Counted from the stretch's first letter, positions 51,025-59,978 are shown. The stretch: DNA of 64,000 bases from Alkalihalobacillus pseudalcaliphilus (GCF_028610675.1 NZ_JAQQWS010000002.1:62001-126000), one strand, 5' to 3'. The notes: generated from the letters alone by a model not told the origin. Made by a program: numbers and translations.

Positions 51025-51153
51025 GTGGCTAAAGCGAAGAAAAACTTGGACATTAGTGAAGCGATGTTTGGCTTACTTTTTGGCATCATTCTTTTAGTCG
51101 TTGCATTTTTATTTGCCCATCATGTTCTAGGTCTAGAATATTTTCCAGGTTAA
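51025..51153 (+). CDS. Small single-helix membrane protein
   Basis: 42 residues starting at GTG 51025 (or 51022), with AAAGGAGG upstream. A basic N-terminus (MAKAKKNLD) is followed by one membrane helix (AMFGLLFGIILLVVAFLFAH) and a short GLEYFPG tail. The strong ribosome site and helix make it credible. Function unknown. It lies 25 bp after the previous frame on the same strand and ahead of a strong terminator. Confidence 0.6.
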   Translation: MAKAKKNLDISEAMFGLLFGIILLVVAFLFAHHVLGLEYFPG

Positions 51154-51201
51154 TAGAAGGTGCGGATCTACACTTACGTATTTCCCCACTCTAATGAATA
51201 G

Positions 51202-51244
51202 GCCACTGATTATGTTCTCTTAGAGGATTAATCAGTGGCTTTTG
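51202..51244 (+). terminator. Intrinsic terminator after the small membrane protein gene
   Basis: GCCACTGATTA (51202-51212) and TAATCAGTGGC (51229-51239) pair perfectly over 11 bp, then TTTTGG. Repeat copy L1 begins 2 bp after this T-tract. Its presence supports transcription of the small genes upstream. Confidence 0.9.
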
Positions 51245-51245
51245 G

Positions 51246-51555
51246 TTTTGTATGAAAGTTGGTGCGAACATAAAGCGCTACTCGTCGCTATCGAAAATTA
51301 TGCTCCGCGTCCTGCGGGTTGGCGCTGAGCTAACTGGCTACGCCAGTGGATCTCAGCCCGCCACTGCGTCCCGCGGGAGTCTCCGCATATTTTCGTCCGC
51401 TGGGTACTGTTAATTCTCAAGTTCAAATAACTTTCATATAACAATGACTATAATGAAAGTGAATGAAGAGTCCAACATGCTAAAAGCAATATCCAACTTT
51501 CATGTTTGTTGATAATGAGTTGCTAAGGCAAGTCATCATGGAAGTTTTGTATGAA
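51246..51555 (+). repeat. Intergenic repeat, type 1, copy L1 (full length)
   Basis: Starts TTTTGTATGAAAGTTGGTGC. Best-preserved central structure: GCTGAG-CTA-ACTGGC-TAC-GCCAGT-GGAT-CTCAGC, then CGTCCCGCGGGAGTCTCCGC and CGTCCGCTGGGTACTG, then CAACTTTCATGTTTGTTG. The tail hairpin is decayed and it joins L2 at GTTTTGTATGAAAGTTG. Confidence 0.92.
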
Positions 51556-51645
51556 AGTTGGTTAACGCTGGAATACGGAGTTCTACTCGCCGCTACCGAA
51601 AATGACGCGTCGTTCTGTGAGGTGTACACCACCAACACCACATAT
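51545..51645 (+). repeat. Intergenic repeat, type 1, copy L2 (5' fragment, tandem with L1)
   Basis: TTTTGTATGAAAGTTGGTTA, GGAATACGGAGTTCTACTCG and CCGCTACCGAAAATGACGCG match the first third of the type 1 element; the rest is lost. Confidence 0.75.
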
Positions 51646-51719
51646 TTCTTGTGACATTTATGCTCGTTGAAGTCAATCTAGATATGCTACTGGAATACTA
51701 TCTTATTCACTATAAAAAA

Positions 51720-51747
51720 ATCACTCCAGCTTAGTGGCCAGAGTGAT
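51720..51747 (-). terminator. Intrinsic terminator of the YtkA-like lipoprotein gene
   Basis: ATCACTC and GAGTGAT with the stop codon inside the loop; TTTTTTATAG follows on the minus strand. Confidence 0.75.
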
Positions 51748-52243
51748 CCTCTTCTTCATCTTCATGATGGTCATGGTGGTCTTCGTGTTCACTATGTTCA
51801 TCATGATTTTCATGTTCTTCTTTAATTGCCTCAATTTCTTCATCTGACAAAGTTCCTATAATGACTTCCTCTGTTGGCATGACATGTAAACCACGAGCTG
51901 TTACATGAGATTGAACATAAAAAATACCTTCACTTTCAAACGTATATTCAATCTCATATAAGCCGTTTTCAGTATGCTCGGCTTCTATCATTTCACTGTT
52001 GTCTTTGTCGCCAATCGACCATATTTCAAATATCACTTCATCAGCATCTTCCACATGTTGTTCACCATGCGTAACAACAGCTCCGATCGAGACTGAATCA
52101 TTCAGATCGATTTGTTCATCTAGTATCATTTCTACCTCAACAGGTGCTAATGCGTCCGGCTGTTCATTGCCCTCCTCATTACCACAAGCAGTTAGTATAA
52201 AAAGAAATAATCCTGCAAAAAGCCATTTCATCCTACTATTCAT
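51731..52243 (-). CDS. YtkA-like lipoprotein with His-rich tail
   Basis: 170 residues: lipoprotein signal with lipobox LTAC (Cys20), a YtkA/FixH-like beta-sandwich (about 35-130: VEVEMILDEQIDLNDSVSIG, VIFEIWS, YEIEYTFESEGIFYVQSHVT, HVMP), and a tail of about 35 residues made almost only of His, Glu and Asp. YtkA-like domains are exported proteins linked to copper or other metal handling. The tail could bind metal ions outside the cell (inference). GGAG precedes ATG. Monocistronic. Confidence 0.85.
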   Translation of the reverse strand: MNSRMKWLFAGLFLFILTACGNEEGNEQPDALAPVEVEMILDEQIDLNDSVSIGAVVTHGEQHVEDADEVIFEIWSIGDKDNSEMIEAEHTENGLYEIEYTFESEGIFYVQSHVTARGLHVMPTEEVIIGTLSDEEIEAIKEEHENHDEHSEHEDHHDHHEDEEEDHSGH

Positions 52244-52375
52244 TTCAATCTACTCCTTTATCAATCACATGACTCACAAAGTAGTATACACAATAATTGT
52301 GAAGCATACGTGAAGTCCCGCTCAGAATAACAGACAAATTCATAGATGTTCATAGAATAGTACGATTTATGAATA

Positions 52376-52780
52376 TTATATGATTTGCTTTAACTCGGAA
52401 TTAATTTTATCCAAATTACTTAATAACTTCGTCGTACTATAATAATCAATTTTTGCATGATAAATGGACGGTGCATCAATTTGTTCTTTATATGACAAAG
52501 CCTCATAGTCATCGATACTGTCATTCGTATACACTTGATAATCATTTAAAACTGACTCCTGCAGTTTTTCTAAATGACTACTAAGCTCATACATTGTAAG
52601 TTGTAGTTGCATAAATGTGTGACTATCATGAGTTTCAAATTGAAACTGCTGACGACTATTAATAAGTTGTTGCTTAATTTTCTCAAAAAGCACCTGATGT
52701 GAATCACTTACTTCCATATGACTAATAATTTGTTCACACGCATTTAGAAGTTCTTGAATTCGCTCTGTTGGCTGATACAT
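52376..52780 (-). CDS. Hypothetical helical protein
   Basis: 134 residues from ATG 52780, chosen because GGAGG is 7 nt away; the ATG 6 nt upstream is too close to it. Predicted mostly alpha-helical and polar (ERIQELLNACEQIISHMEVS; TMYELSSHLEKLQESVLNDY), no signal peptide, no membrane segment. I do not recognise a family. It stands alone between the lipoprotein gene and divergent pepT. Confidence 0.65.
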   Translation of the reverse strand: MYQPTERIQELLNACEQIISHMEVSDSHQVLFEKIKQQLINSRQQFQFETHDSHTFMQLQLTMYELSSHLEKLQESVLNDYQVYTNDSIDDYEALSYKEQIDAPSIYHAKIDYYSTTKLLSNLDKINSELKQII

Positions 52781-52859
52781 TTCCATTCCTCCATCGTATC
52801 AATAATCATAGAAGTATTCTTTGCAATAATTGGATAAACTATACAAAGCAATCAACGTA

Positions 52860-52905
52860 TCATGACCTGCTAACTTCAAGGCACAAACTACCGCCCGTAA
52901 GCAAT
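52860..52905 (-). repeat. Intergenic repeat fragment, type 2, copy M
   Basis: On the minus strand TTGCTTACGGGCGGTAGTTT, then GTGCCTTGAAGTTAGCAGGT and CATG match the type 2 block of copies F and J1 for about 45 bp. Both ends have decayed. Confidence 0.75.
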
Positions 52906-53002
52906 AAAACCAACACCATATTCGCCAGCTTTTGACGAACATGATATGATAAAACAAAAACATAAAGATGGTTAACATCACAGTAAAGAAGGGATACACG
53001 TT

Positions 53003-54238
53003 ATGATTAAACAGGAACTTATCGACCGACTGATTACATACGCTAAAATTGATACGCAATCTAACGAGAATGCCACATCCTGTCCATCCACACCAGGACA
53101 ATTAGAGCTAGCCCATTTATTAGTAAATGAATTAAAAAAGATTGGTATGGAAAAAGTAGAAATCGACGAAAATGGTTACGTAATGGCCACACTTCCTTCG
53201 AACACAACGAAACAAGTACCCGTCATTGGCTTTTTAGCCCACTTAGATACAGCCACGGACTTCACCGGAAAAGGTGTGAATCCACAAGTTATTGAAAGCT
53301 ATGATGGGGAGTCCATCCTCTTAAATGAGACTAAAAATATCGTCCTTTCGACAAAAGACTTTCCACAAATGAAAAATTACCATGGCCATACACTCATCAC
53401 TACAGATGGAACAACACTTCTTGGTGCCGATGATAAAGCCGGTATTGCTGAGATTATGACAGCTATGAGCTACCTCATCCAGAATCCAGATATTAAACAT
53501 GGGGAAATTCGCATTGCCTTCACACCTGATGAAGAAATCGGTCGTGGTCCACATAAGTTCGACGTTCAAGCTTTTGGAGCAGATATTGCTTATACATTAG
53601 ATGGTGGCCCTATTGGCGAGTTGCAATATGAAAGCTTTAATGCCGCTAGTGCTAAAATCACGATAAAAGGTACCAATATCCACCCAGGAACGGCTAAAGG
53701 GAAAATGGTTAATTCTACAAAAATTGCTATGGAAATTAACCGGCGCTTACCTGCTGCTGAAGCACCTGAGTTTACAGACGGTTACGAAGGCTTTTATCAC
53801 CTTTTATCTCTTGAAGGAGACGTCGAGGAAACCCAGATGTATTATATTGTTCGTGACTTTGATCGCTTAGGATTTGAAAGACGCAAAAGTAAATTGCAAT
53901 CCATTGTGAAAGACATTAATGCTATTTACGAAACCGACCGGGTCTTTCTCGACATAACGGATCAATATTATAATATGAAGGAAAAAATTGAACCTGTATT
54001 TGAAGTTGTTGAGATTGCCTCTAAAGCTATGAAAAATCTCGGTATTGAGCCAATTATTGAGCCAATTCGTGGTGGAACAGATGGCTCACAAATTTCTTAT
54101 ATGGGCTTACCTACTCCAAACCTTTTTACAGGTGGAGAAAATTATCATGGCAAGTTCGAATTTATATCTGCTGATAATATGGTTAAAGCCACTGAAGTGA
54201 TCGTGGAAATAGTTCAGTTATTTGAAGCAAAAGAATAG
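53003..54238 (+). CDS. pepT: Peptidase T (tripeptide aminopeptidase)
   Basis: 411 residues. M20B signatures: FLAHLDTATDF (first metal His and catalytic Asp), LLGADDKAGIAEIM (bridging Asp), FTPDEEIGRGPH (catalytic Glu), YTLDGG, and a terminal FTGGENYHGKFEF. It removes N-terminal residues from tripeptides in the cytoplasm. GAAGGG lies before the ATG. Monocistronic with a strong terminator. Confidence 0.96.
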   Translation: MIKQELIDRLITYAKIDTQSNENATSCPSTPGQLELAHLLVNELKKIGMEKVEIDENGYVMATLPSNTTKQVPVIGFLAHLDTATDFTGKGVNPQVIESYDGESILLNETKNIVLSTKDFPQMKNYHGHTLITTDGTTLLGADDKAGIAEIMTAMSYLIQNPDIKHGEIRIAFTPDEEIGRGPHKFDVQAFGADIAYTLDGGPIGELQYESFNAASAKITIKGTNIHPGTAKGKMVNSTKIAMEINRRLPAAEAPEFTDGYEGFYHLLSLEGDVEETQMYYIVRDFDRLGFERRKSKLQSIVKDINAIYETDRVFLDITDQYYNMKEKIEPVFEVVEIASKAMKNLGIEPIIEPIRGGTDGSQISYMGLPTPNLFTGGENYHGKFEFISADNMVKATEVIVEIVQLFEAKE

Positions 54239-54242
54239 CCAA

Positions 54243-54273
54243 AAAGCTCTCCCATATCATGGAGAGCTTTTTT
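54243..54273 (+). terminator. Intrinsic terminator of pepT
   Basis: AAAGCTCTCC and GGAGAGCTTT, 10 bp perfect, loop CATATCAT, then T6. Confidence 0.95.
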
Positions 54274-54301
54274 CTTTAAAGATACCCTTTGAGAGCAACA
54301 C

Positions 54302-54991
54302 TTATAATGGTTTTAACGGGATCAACGAAATCCCAGAAACAATAATGACATCTCCATCCGCTAAATCAAAGAGCGGTGTTGTTTCACTATTTATAGATGA
54401 AACGAGTTCAAAAACGTGATGCTCGCCTGTTTCTTTCAATATTTGTAAATAACCATAACCAAAATACTCATCTAATTCGTATTGTCCAGGGGCTATATCA
54501 CTTCCTACTCGCCACATACCTGCACTTAATTCATTTGAGATAACTGTTTCTACAGGGTTCAAATAAGCAAAGGTAACCCCTTGGTCTACCTCGATCGTAT
54601 AGTTTTCATGAATGTCAAATGTCACCTGAGCAACACCCATGAAACTACCGATAAACTCTTGATAGATAATTTCTCCCGTTTCATCACGAATAAATAAATT
54701 TCCGGCGTATTCAGGAAAAATTATATAACGCCCCTCTGGGAGCGAAAACAACTCTCCCTGCTCTCTAGAAGGCGAAATCACAAATTCAGTAGCACCCTCA
54801 TTACTGCGGTCGACCTCTACAAAAATTTGGTCAGGAACATAACCAATCCTATCTTCCCTTTCCTCGCCTATAATCTCATAGTTTTCGAGGTAAGCTATTT
54901 GCTCTTGAGTTTCATCTACTTTTGGTTGAGTACAACCGATTAGAATCATCATAAATACTACCATAATAACAATTAAACTTATTTTATTCAT
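54302..54991 (-). CDS. Lipoprotein associated with an ABC exporter
   Basis: 229 residues, lipobox LIGC (Cys20). Two similar beta-rich segments: around 75-140 and a C-terminal one with AGMWRVGSDIAPGQYEL, a motif also seen in other secreted proteins of Gram-positives. It overlaps the end of the ATPase gene by 8 bp, so it is the last gene of the exporter operon. It may act outside the membrane as an accessory or immunity-like factor (inference). Function unknown. Confidence 0.75.
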   Translation of the reverse strand: MNKISLIVIMVVFMMILIGCTQPKVDETQEQIAYLENYEIIGEEREDRIGYVPDQIFVEVDRSNEGATEFVISPSREQGELFSLPEGRYIIFPEYAGNLFIRDETGEIIYQEFIGSFMGVAQVTFDIHENYTIEVDQGVTFAYLNPVETVISNELSAGMWRVGSDIAPGQYELDEYFGYGYLQILKETGEHHVFELVSSINSETTPLFDLADGDVIIVSGISLIPLKPL

Positions 54992-55883
54992 CTTCTAGAT
55001 AATACCTTTCATAAAATTCCATCGTTCCTAATGGACCTACCTCTAGCTCATGATTCGATATTTCTAAAAATCGCTCAATCCATTTTGTTTGTTCTTTCAT
55101 ATCAAGACCCGTTATAGGAAAGCATAGTTTATGTTTGGCGATAAAATGGTGTTCCAATGGTAACTCATATTTCTGTTTTAAAAATTGATATTGTTCTTCA
55201 GATATATCTACTTTTATAAAAGCGTCTTGTTGCTCTTCATAAATTTGTTCATGTACAAAATGGCCATTCTTTAAATACCAAACACGGTCTGCATATAAAT
55301 CTAAGTTTTCTAACAAATGGGAAGCAACAAAAATTAACTTATTCTCCTCTTTCATTTCTGCTAGTTTTTTAGAAATCAACGCGACATTTGTAATATCTAG
55401 CCCGTTCATTACCTCATCCATAATCATAACAGGCGTATCAGCAGCCACCATCATCGCAAAGGATAAGCGCTGACGCATTCCTAACGAATAAGTCCTTACT
55501 TTGTTCTTAACATAATGACCCATATTTAAATATTCCACCACATCTTTAACTTGCTTACGATTTCCCTTCCACATATCCGCATAAAGATATAAATGCTCTA
55601 TTCCAGATAAGTCATCAAACAGATCTTTTTGTTCAGGAAAACTGATCAGATGTTTGTGAATATAAACCTCTGATTTCTCTGATTCATACTTATATTTTTC
55701 ATCGAAAACGATCTCCCCAGATTTAGGTCTTAAATAATTGGACATTACATTAAATAATGTTGTTTTACCTGTTCCATTTGGAGCAACTAATCCAACAATC
55801 TCACCTTTCTTTGCCGTAAAAGATAGATTATTTAAAACCTTATTGTCTCCGAAAGCAACGGTTATACTTTTTGCTTCTAGCAT
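54984..55883 (-). CDS. ABC exporter ATPase
   Basis: 299 residues. Walker A VAPNGTGKTTLFNVM, signature YSLGMRQRLSFAMMVA, Walker B VMIMDEVMNGLD (Val in place of the usual Pro after Glu), switch His in VASHLLENL. It belongs to the ABC-2 exporter class. A C-terminal extension of about 90 residues follows the core. It is encoded after one permease gene with a 19-bp gap and before the lipoprotein gene. Confidence 0.9.
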   Translation of the reverse strand: MLEAKSITVAFGDNKVLNNLSFTAKKGEIVGLVAPNGTGKTTLFNVMSNYLRPKSGEIVFDEKYKYESEKSEVYIHKHLISFPEQKDLFDDLSGIEHLYLYADMWKGNRKQVKDVVEYLNMGHYVKNKVRTYSLGMRQRLSFAMMVAADTPVMIMDEVMNGLDITNVALISKKLAEMKEENKLIFVASHLLENLDLYADRVWYLKNGHFVHEQIYEEQQDAFIKVDISEEQYQFLKQKYELPLEHHFIAKHKLCFPITGLDMKEQTKWIERFLEISNHELEVGPLGTMEFYERYYLEDE

Positions 55884-55902
55884 ACTAACTGCCCCATTTC
55901 TT

Positions 55903-57060
55903 TTAAGCTTTACGTTCTTTATGCAATATACTAAATTTCTTCAAATAATCTCTTTTATTAATAGTGTAAATAATGAGGATAATAACAAACGTCGCAATGA
56001 CTAAATAAATCATCGCCCATAAATAATCAATATGTGTAAATGTTGCTTGAACAGATGATGTTCCCATTAATACAGAATATATATCAATTAACTTAATTGT
56101 GTGCAACCATGGGACATCAATATTCAGTGAGCCGAACACATCTGGTATAAAAAACAATGACAATCCAAATACAACGGTAGCAAAAGCGTTTTTTAATAAC
56201 ATATTTAATAAACTAGCTAAATATAGGAGAAATATTAATACGATTAACTGTCCACCAACTAATAAAATTAAGAAGGTAGTTGTAGAAATTGCCATGTATT
56301 CACCTGATAAATATATGACTACCGGGGCCATAAAATCTCCTATACTAGATTGATAAGAGGAATAAACTCCACCTAAGACTACTCCTATCAATAAAAGCAT
56401 TGCTATTAATAGAAAACTAACCATAACCTTTGCGTGTATCTTGTTCATAAACTTCAAAGGCAACCCTTGCATAATACTTTGATGCCTGCTTTCATAAGAG
56501 AGTATTTCACTAGCAAATAACATAACTAGTAATAGGAATACAAGCCCACTTAGATTCCGCATGATGTGTACTAGATACTGACTCGATGTAACAGATTCTA
56601 GTTGAAACTCTAGATTGTGTTCATCTATGTATCGAAAGAACACCTCTTCTTTTAATATATCTTGTATAGGAATAATTAAATTCACAGGAATACCTAAATT
56701 ATCTAGCTCATGCACTCTTAAACGATTTGCTGTCAACTCGAAGGCATTGTCTAAAAATGCATCCCACTCCTTTTGCCTGAGATACCATATTTGGAAATTA
56801 ACTAAACTCGACTGTTCTCTTAAAAGTTCTCCTATCTCCTTCTCTTCCTCCGGTAATTCATCTAGAGGTAATGTTTGGTTAAAAATAGAATTGTACATAG
56901 CTGGTTCTTCACGCTTTTCATCAAAAATAGTTATGGGCTTCGATGTTTCAAATACATGAAAAGAAACAACAAAAAATAAAATAAGTAATAACCCTAAAAA
57001 TAAATTTTTTTTATTTCTCCTTTGTAAATTAAACTCAAATCTTGCATACTTTCCATACAT
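55903..57060 (-). CDS. ABC-2 type exporter permease 2
   Basis: 385 residues: N-terminal helix (FLGLLLILFFVVSFHVF), an extracellular domain of about 120 residues, then five to six helices, the typical ABC-2 permease plan. It is similar in layout to the 401-residue protein encoded just upstream, so the two may form a heterodimeric channel. Substrate unknown. Confidence 0.85.
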   Translation of the reverse strand: MYGKYARFEFNLQRRNKKNLFLGLLLILFFVVSFHVFETSKPITIFDEKREEPAMYNSIFNQTLPLDELPEEEKEIGELLREQSSLVNFQIWYLRQKEWDAFLDNAFELTANRLRVHELDNLGIPVNLIIPIQDILKEEVFFRYIDEHNLEFQLESVTSSQYLVHIMRNLSGLVFLLLVMLFASEILSYESRHQSIMQGLPLKFMNKIHAKVMVSFLLIAMLLLIGVVLGGVYSSYQSSIGDFMAPVVIYLSGEYMAISTTTFLILLVGGQLIVLIFLLYLASLLNMLLKNAFATVVFGLSLFFIPDVFGSLNIDVPWLHTIKLIDIYSVLMGTSSVQATFTHIDYLWAMIYLVIATFVIILIIYTINKRDYLKKFSILHKERKA

Positions 57061-57177
57061 AAATAGTTATCCTTTCCTCAGTAAATGAACAGACCATTCC
57101 CAACATTTATATTCAGATAATTCCATCTATCCAATGGAGATTTTTGATAATTTTATTATCGCGAACTATATTTGCTA

Positions 57178-58383
57178 TTACTTATAAAACCTGCGCTTAT
57201 TTATCCACTTAGCCATGATGAACAAGGTGACTTCAACAACTAAGATGCTAATTAATAGCACAACTATTCCCTTTGTATAAGTGATTGACTCCACATTAAT
57301 TAGAAAGTTCTTTTCACCAGTAACGACTTTACCGAAATCAAAGTACGTTTGTGGGAAGAAGCTTACGTCTATCCCAAACAACTCACGCGTTGTACGAGTA
57401 AAATAAAAAGTTTCCAAAAATAAAACTAGGCTGCTAGTAATTAAAACAACCCACTGATTTTTGAAGATAAGATTAAATAAAACACTTAATCGAATAAATA
57501 AATAGGCACATATCGGCAAAAAGCTTAACGTCAATAATAGATAAGAGCCGATCGACATCGTTTCATAATCAAGTAAAGTAAAAGTTTGTTGCAAAGGCAT
57601 AGTCCCTATTTGAAGCGATAAATATCCAAAACCAAACTGAATCGATATAAACATTACGGCCAATAAAGCGAGAGCAACGATTATGAGTAAACTATAAAAG
57701 AAAACAACCAAGGATTTAATATTTATAACCCGATACCATGACAACGGTATTCCTTGAATGATCGTTTTGTTTAATCTGTCTCGAACCACTACATCACTTG
57801 AAAAAAAGATAACGATAAATAATAAAACAAAAGGTAAATAACCTAAGAATAAGTTTGTCAAAGCCTGTACGGTCGTTTGCTCACTTATTAAAGCAGGTGT
57901 TATCTTAAAGTCACTTGAAATCAGGCTTTCATTTTTTATCATCGTCTTGTAGTAAATATGGTTCCGGTCTTTTTGAGGAAACGGCGAATCATCAAAATGA
58001 GGATCATCTAGTAAAAACGACCCTTGATTCCACCCAAAGTTCAAAATATGTAAATGAAAGAAACGGTAGTAATTTTCATCATCTAACGCCGCCATCATTG
58101 CCTTATTGATATTAATTTCGTATTGATCCATTGCATAAACTGGCATTCCTGTAAAAAGAATAATGCCAGTAGCACCTCTTCTTTCGCGCCCCTCCTGCAT
58201 GGCTTCTTTTTCTTGAACCATTAATTCAGCTCGTTCCCGATCATAGTAATTATAAGATTGATAGTTTGGCAGGATCATAAAGCAATATATAACCAAACCG
58301 ATTCCTAGCAGTAGCAAAAACAATAAATTTTTACGACTTTTCAGCATAATATTAAATTCATGTTTATAAAAAGCACCATTCAT
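57178..58383 (-). CDS. ABC-2 type exporter permease 1
   Basis: 401 residues: N-terminal helix (LLFLLLLGIGLVIYCFMILP), a large outside domain with many aromatic residues, then helices beginning FLGYLPFVLLFIVIFFSSDV. First gene of the four-gene leftward exporter operon, with a 117-bp gap to permease 2. The absence of a two-component system or lantibiotic genes nearby argues against a simple bacteriocin-immunity call. Confidence 0.85.
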   Translation of the reverse strand: MNGAFYKHEFNIMLKSRKNLLFLLLLGIGLVIYCFMILPNYQSYNYYDRERAELMVQEKEAMQEGRERRGATGIILFTGMPVYAMDQYEININKAMMAALDDENYYRFFHLHILNFGWNQGSFLLDDPHFDDSPFPQKDRNHIYYKTMIKNESLISSDFKITPALISEQTTVQALTNLFLGYLPFVLLFIVIFFSSDVVVRDRLNKTIIQGIPLSWYRVINIKSLVVFFYSLLIIVALALLAVMFISIQFGFGYLSLQIGTMPLQQTFTLLDYETMSIGSYLLLTLSFLPICAYLFIRLSVLFNLIFKNQWVVLITSSLVLFLETFYFTRTTRELFGIDVSFFPQTYFDFGKVVTGEKNFLINVESITYTKGIVVLLISILVVEVTLFIMAKWINKRRFYK

Positions 58384-58639
58384 TTGTAAACTCCTTCAAA
58401 TTCTATAATAGTAAAATCGTCATCTAACCAAATATCATCTTTTTAAATCTTTTTACATCATAAAAGATCTAAATATGTAGAATTATGGAACAATCTCCTC
58501 TACTTTACTACAGATAATTGAATTAGTAAAATATTCTTTCAATTTTAAGGGTTGAAATATTGAAATATTTATTCCCATGATTTTGAATCCTATGTTACTA
58601 TTTCACTAAATGAACCTAAAACGAGATAGGAGGAATGAT

Positions 58640-59188
58640 GTGAAGAGATATAGTAATGGCGTTGCTAAATTTTTATTTATAATTGGCTTGTTCATCACAA
58701 TAATCGGATTTTGCACAGTTTCGCTGTTCGTATATTTAGAATTTTCGGATTCTAATCATTACAACTATTATGGCAGTGAGAATGAAAGGTTTAGAATGAT
58801 CATCCAAACCGTTTTTTATTCATACAATTCCTTTGGATTCTCTGGAATCTTTATGATTGCTGCTGCAGAACTTATTCAAGTTCTACATAACCATCACAAG
58901 AAGTTAGAGGAAACGCCAACTGTCGTTTATCAAAAGCAAGAGGAAGAGGAAAAACAAGAAGAAGTCGTTCGTTTGAAGGCATCAGAGCAATATAAGGTTC
59001 ATCACTTTTTTGAACAGCTTGGCTTAGATGTAGAGGAGATTATCGTGCCTCCTTTTGAAGGGTATATCATCGCTCTCATAAATGAGGAAGCACATCTCGT
59101 TGAATTAGGTGAGTTCCAGCCTAAGTTATTGAAGTTTGAGAATTACCCCGAGATTTTAGACTGGTTTACTAATCAAAGTCGGTCATGA
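58640..59188 (+). CDS. Hypothetical membrane protein with cytosolic domain
   Basis: 182 residues from GTG 58640, because AGGAGG is 6-7 nt upstream; the longer frame has no ribosome site. Two N-terminal helices (FLFIIGLFITIIGFCTVSLF and FSGIFMIAAAELIQVL), then a Glu-rich coiled segment and a small alpha/beta domain (HHFFEQLGLDVEEIIVPPFE..). Unknown family. It overlaps the next gene by 4 bp and that protein has a similar two-helix plan, suggesting a pair. Confidence 0.7.
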   Translation: MKRYSNGVAKFLFIIGLFITIIGFCTVSLFVYLEFSDSNHYNYYGSENERFRMIIQTVFYSYNSFGFSGIFMIAAAELIQVLHNHHKKLEETPTVVYQKQEEEEKQEEVVRLKASEQYKVHHFFEQLGLDVEEIIVPPFEGYIIALINEEAHLVELGEFQPKLLKFENYPEILDWFTNQSRS

Positions 59189-59502
59189 TTTATAAAGGTG
59201 AAAAAAGAGTCGTTCGATTCCTTTTTTTCTTTGGCTTACTATGGTTACTATCCTCTTTGAGTTACAATGCTTTTATTCTTTATTTAGATGTACTTAATCC
59301 ACTTATGCTCTCTTTCAAATATAGTTCTGTAAACTTATCATACGAACTCCAACAACATTTGAGGCATCTTCTCCTGTATAGCACAATGTCTGGTAGATAC
59401 CTGCCTCTTAGTTATGGATTTGTGTTAATAGCTCTATCAGAAATCATCAAGCTACTCTTCCTATTAAAGAATGTAAGAGCACATGACAAAACTTTGTTAT
59501 AG
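59185..59502 (+). CDS. Hypothetical two-helix membrane protein
   Basis: 105 residues; helices FLFFFGLLWLLSSLSYNAFI and YLPLSYGFVLIALSEIIKLL flank an outside loop. The layout and the AxxEIIKLL end echo the N-terminal half of the preceding protein, as if duplicated and truncated. ATGA overlap with the preceding gene indicates coupling. Function unknown. Confidence 0.65.
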   Translation: MIYKGEKRVVRFLFFFGLLWLLSSLSYNAFILYLDVLNPLMLSFKYSSVNLSYELQQHLRHLLLYSTMSGRYLPLSYGFVLIALSEIIKLLFLLKNVRAHDKTLL

Positions 59503-59504
59503 CT

Positions 59505-59893
59505 TTTCAACGAAGTGAGGCAATCAAATGTTGCTGCTACAGAAAGCCTACAATTGATGGCAAACCTTCAACTGCCAACGGAGAATTTGAATACGGAAAT
59601 GAAAGAAGCCATTCAAGAAGCTGATGGCATTTCATATAATAATGAAACTGCTCATATTCCAACAAATCATCTCTTTGACAGACGAAGTAAACATAAAAAG
59701 CTCGTTATCCACTCAGTTGACTAAAAAACTCGTCCTCAATGCACAAGTTACAGGGCGACTATTTACACGTATCGAAAGTATTAACAAGGCTATTCACACA
59801 GATTTACCTCGTATTTCAGAATCGGCTGATGAACAAGCGAGCTCAACTGCTCAATTAGATCAAGTAGCGAACTCCTTTTCAACAATTAATTGA
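59505..59893 (+). pseudogene. Remnant resembling a methyl-accepting chemotaxis protein
   Basis: Two overlapping frames are needed. One gives AATESLQLMANLQLPTENLN; the other gives RIESINKAIHTDLPRISESA and DEQASSTAQLDQVANSFSTI, which read like the signalling-helix region of an MCP. No start, sensor domain or hairpin tip remains. The fragment probably suffered a frameshift near 59640-59720 and large deletions. It is separated from the preceding genes by 2 bp. Confidence 0.4.
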
Positions 59894-59944
59894 CCAACTT
59901 AATGGAGTCTTTAAAGAAACAGATATTATCCAAGAGCGTTAGAA

Positions 59945-59977
59945 AAAGAACCTAAGGATCATATCCATAGGTTCTTT
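59945..59977. terminator. Bidirectional terminator
   Basis: AAAGAACCTA and TAGGTTCTTT pair over 10 bp with an inner GGAT/ATCC stem. On the minus strand TTTTTC follows, 2 bp past the leftward gene. Confidence 0.85.
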
Positions 59978-59978
59978 A

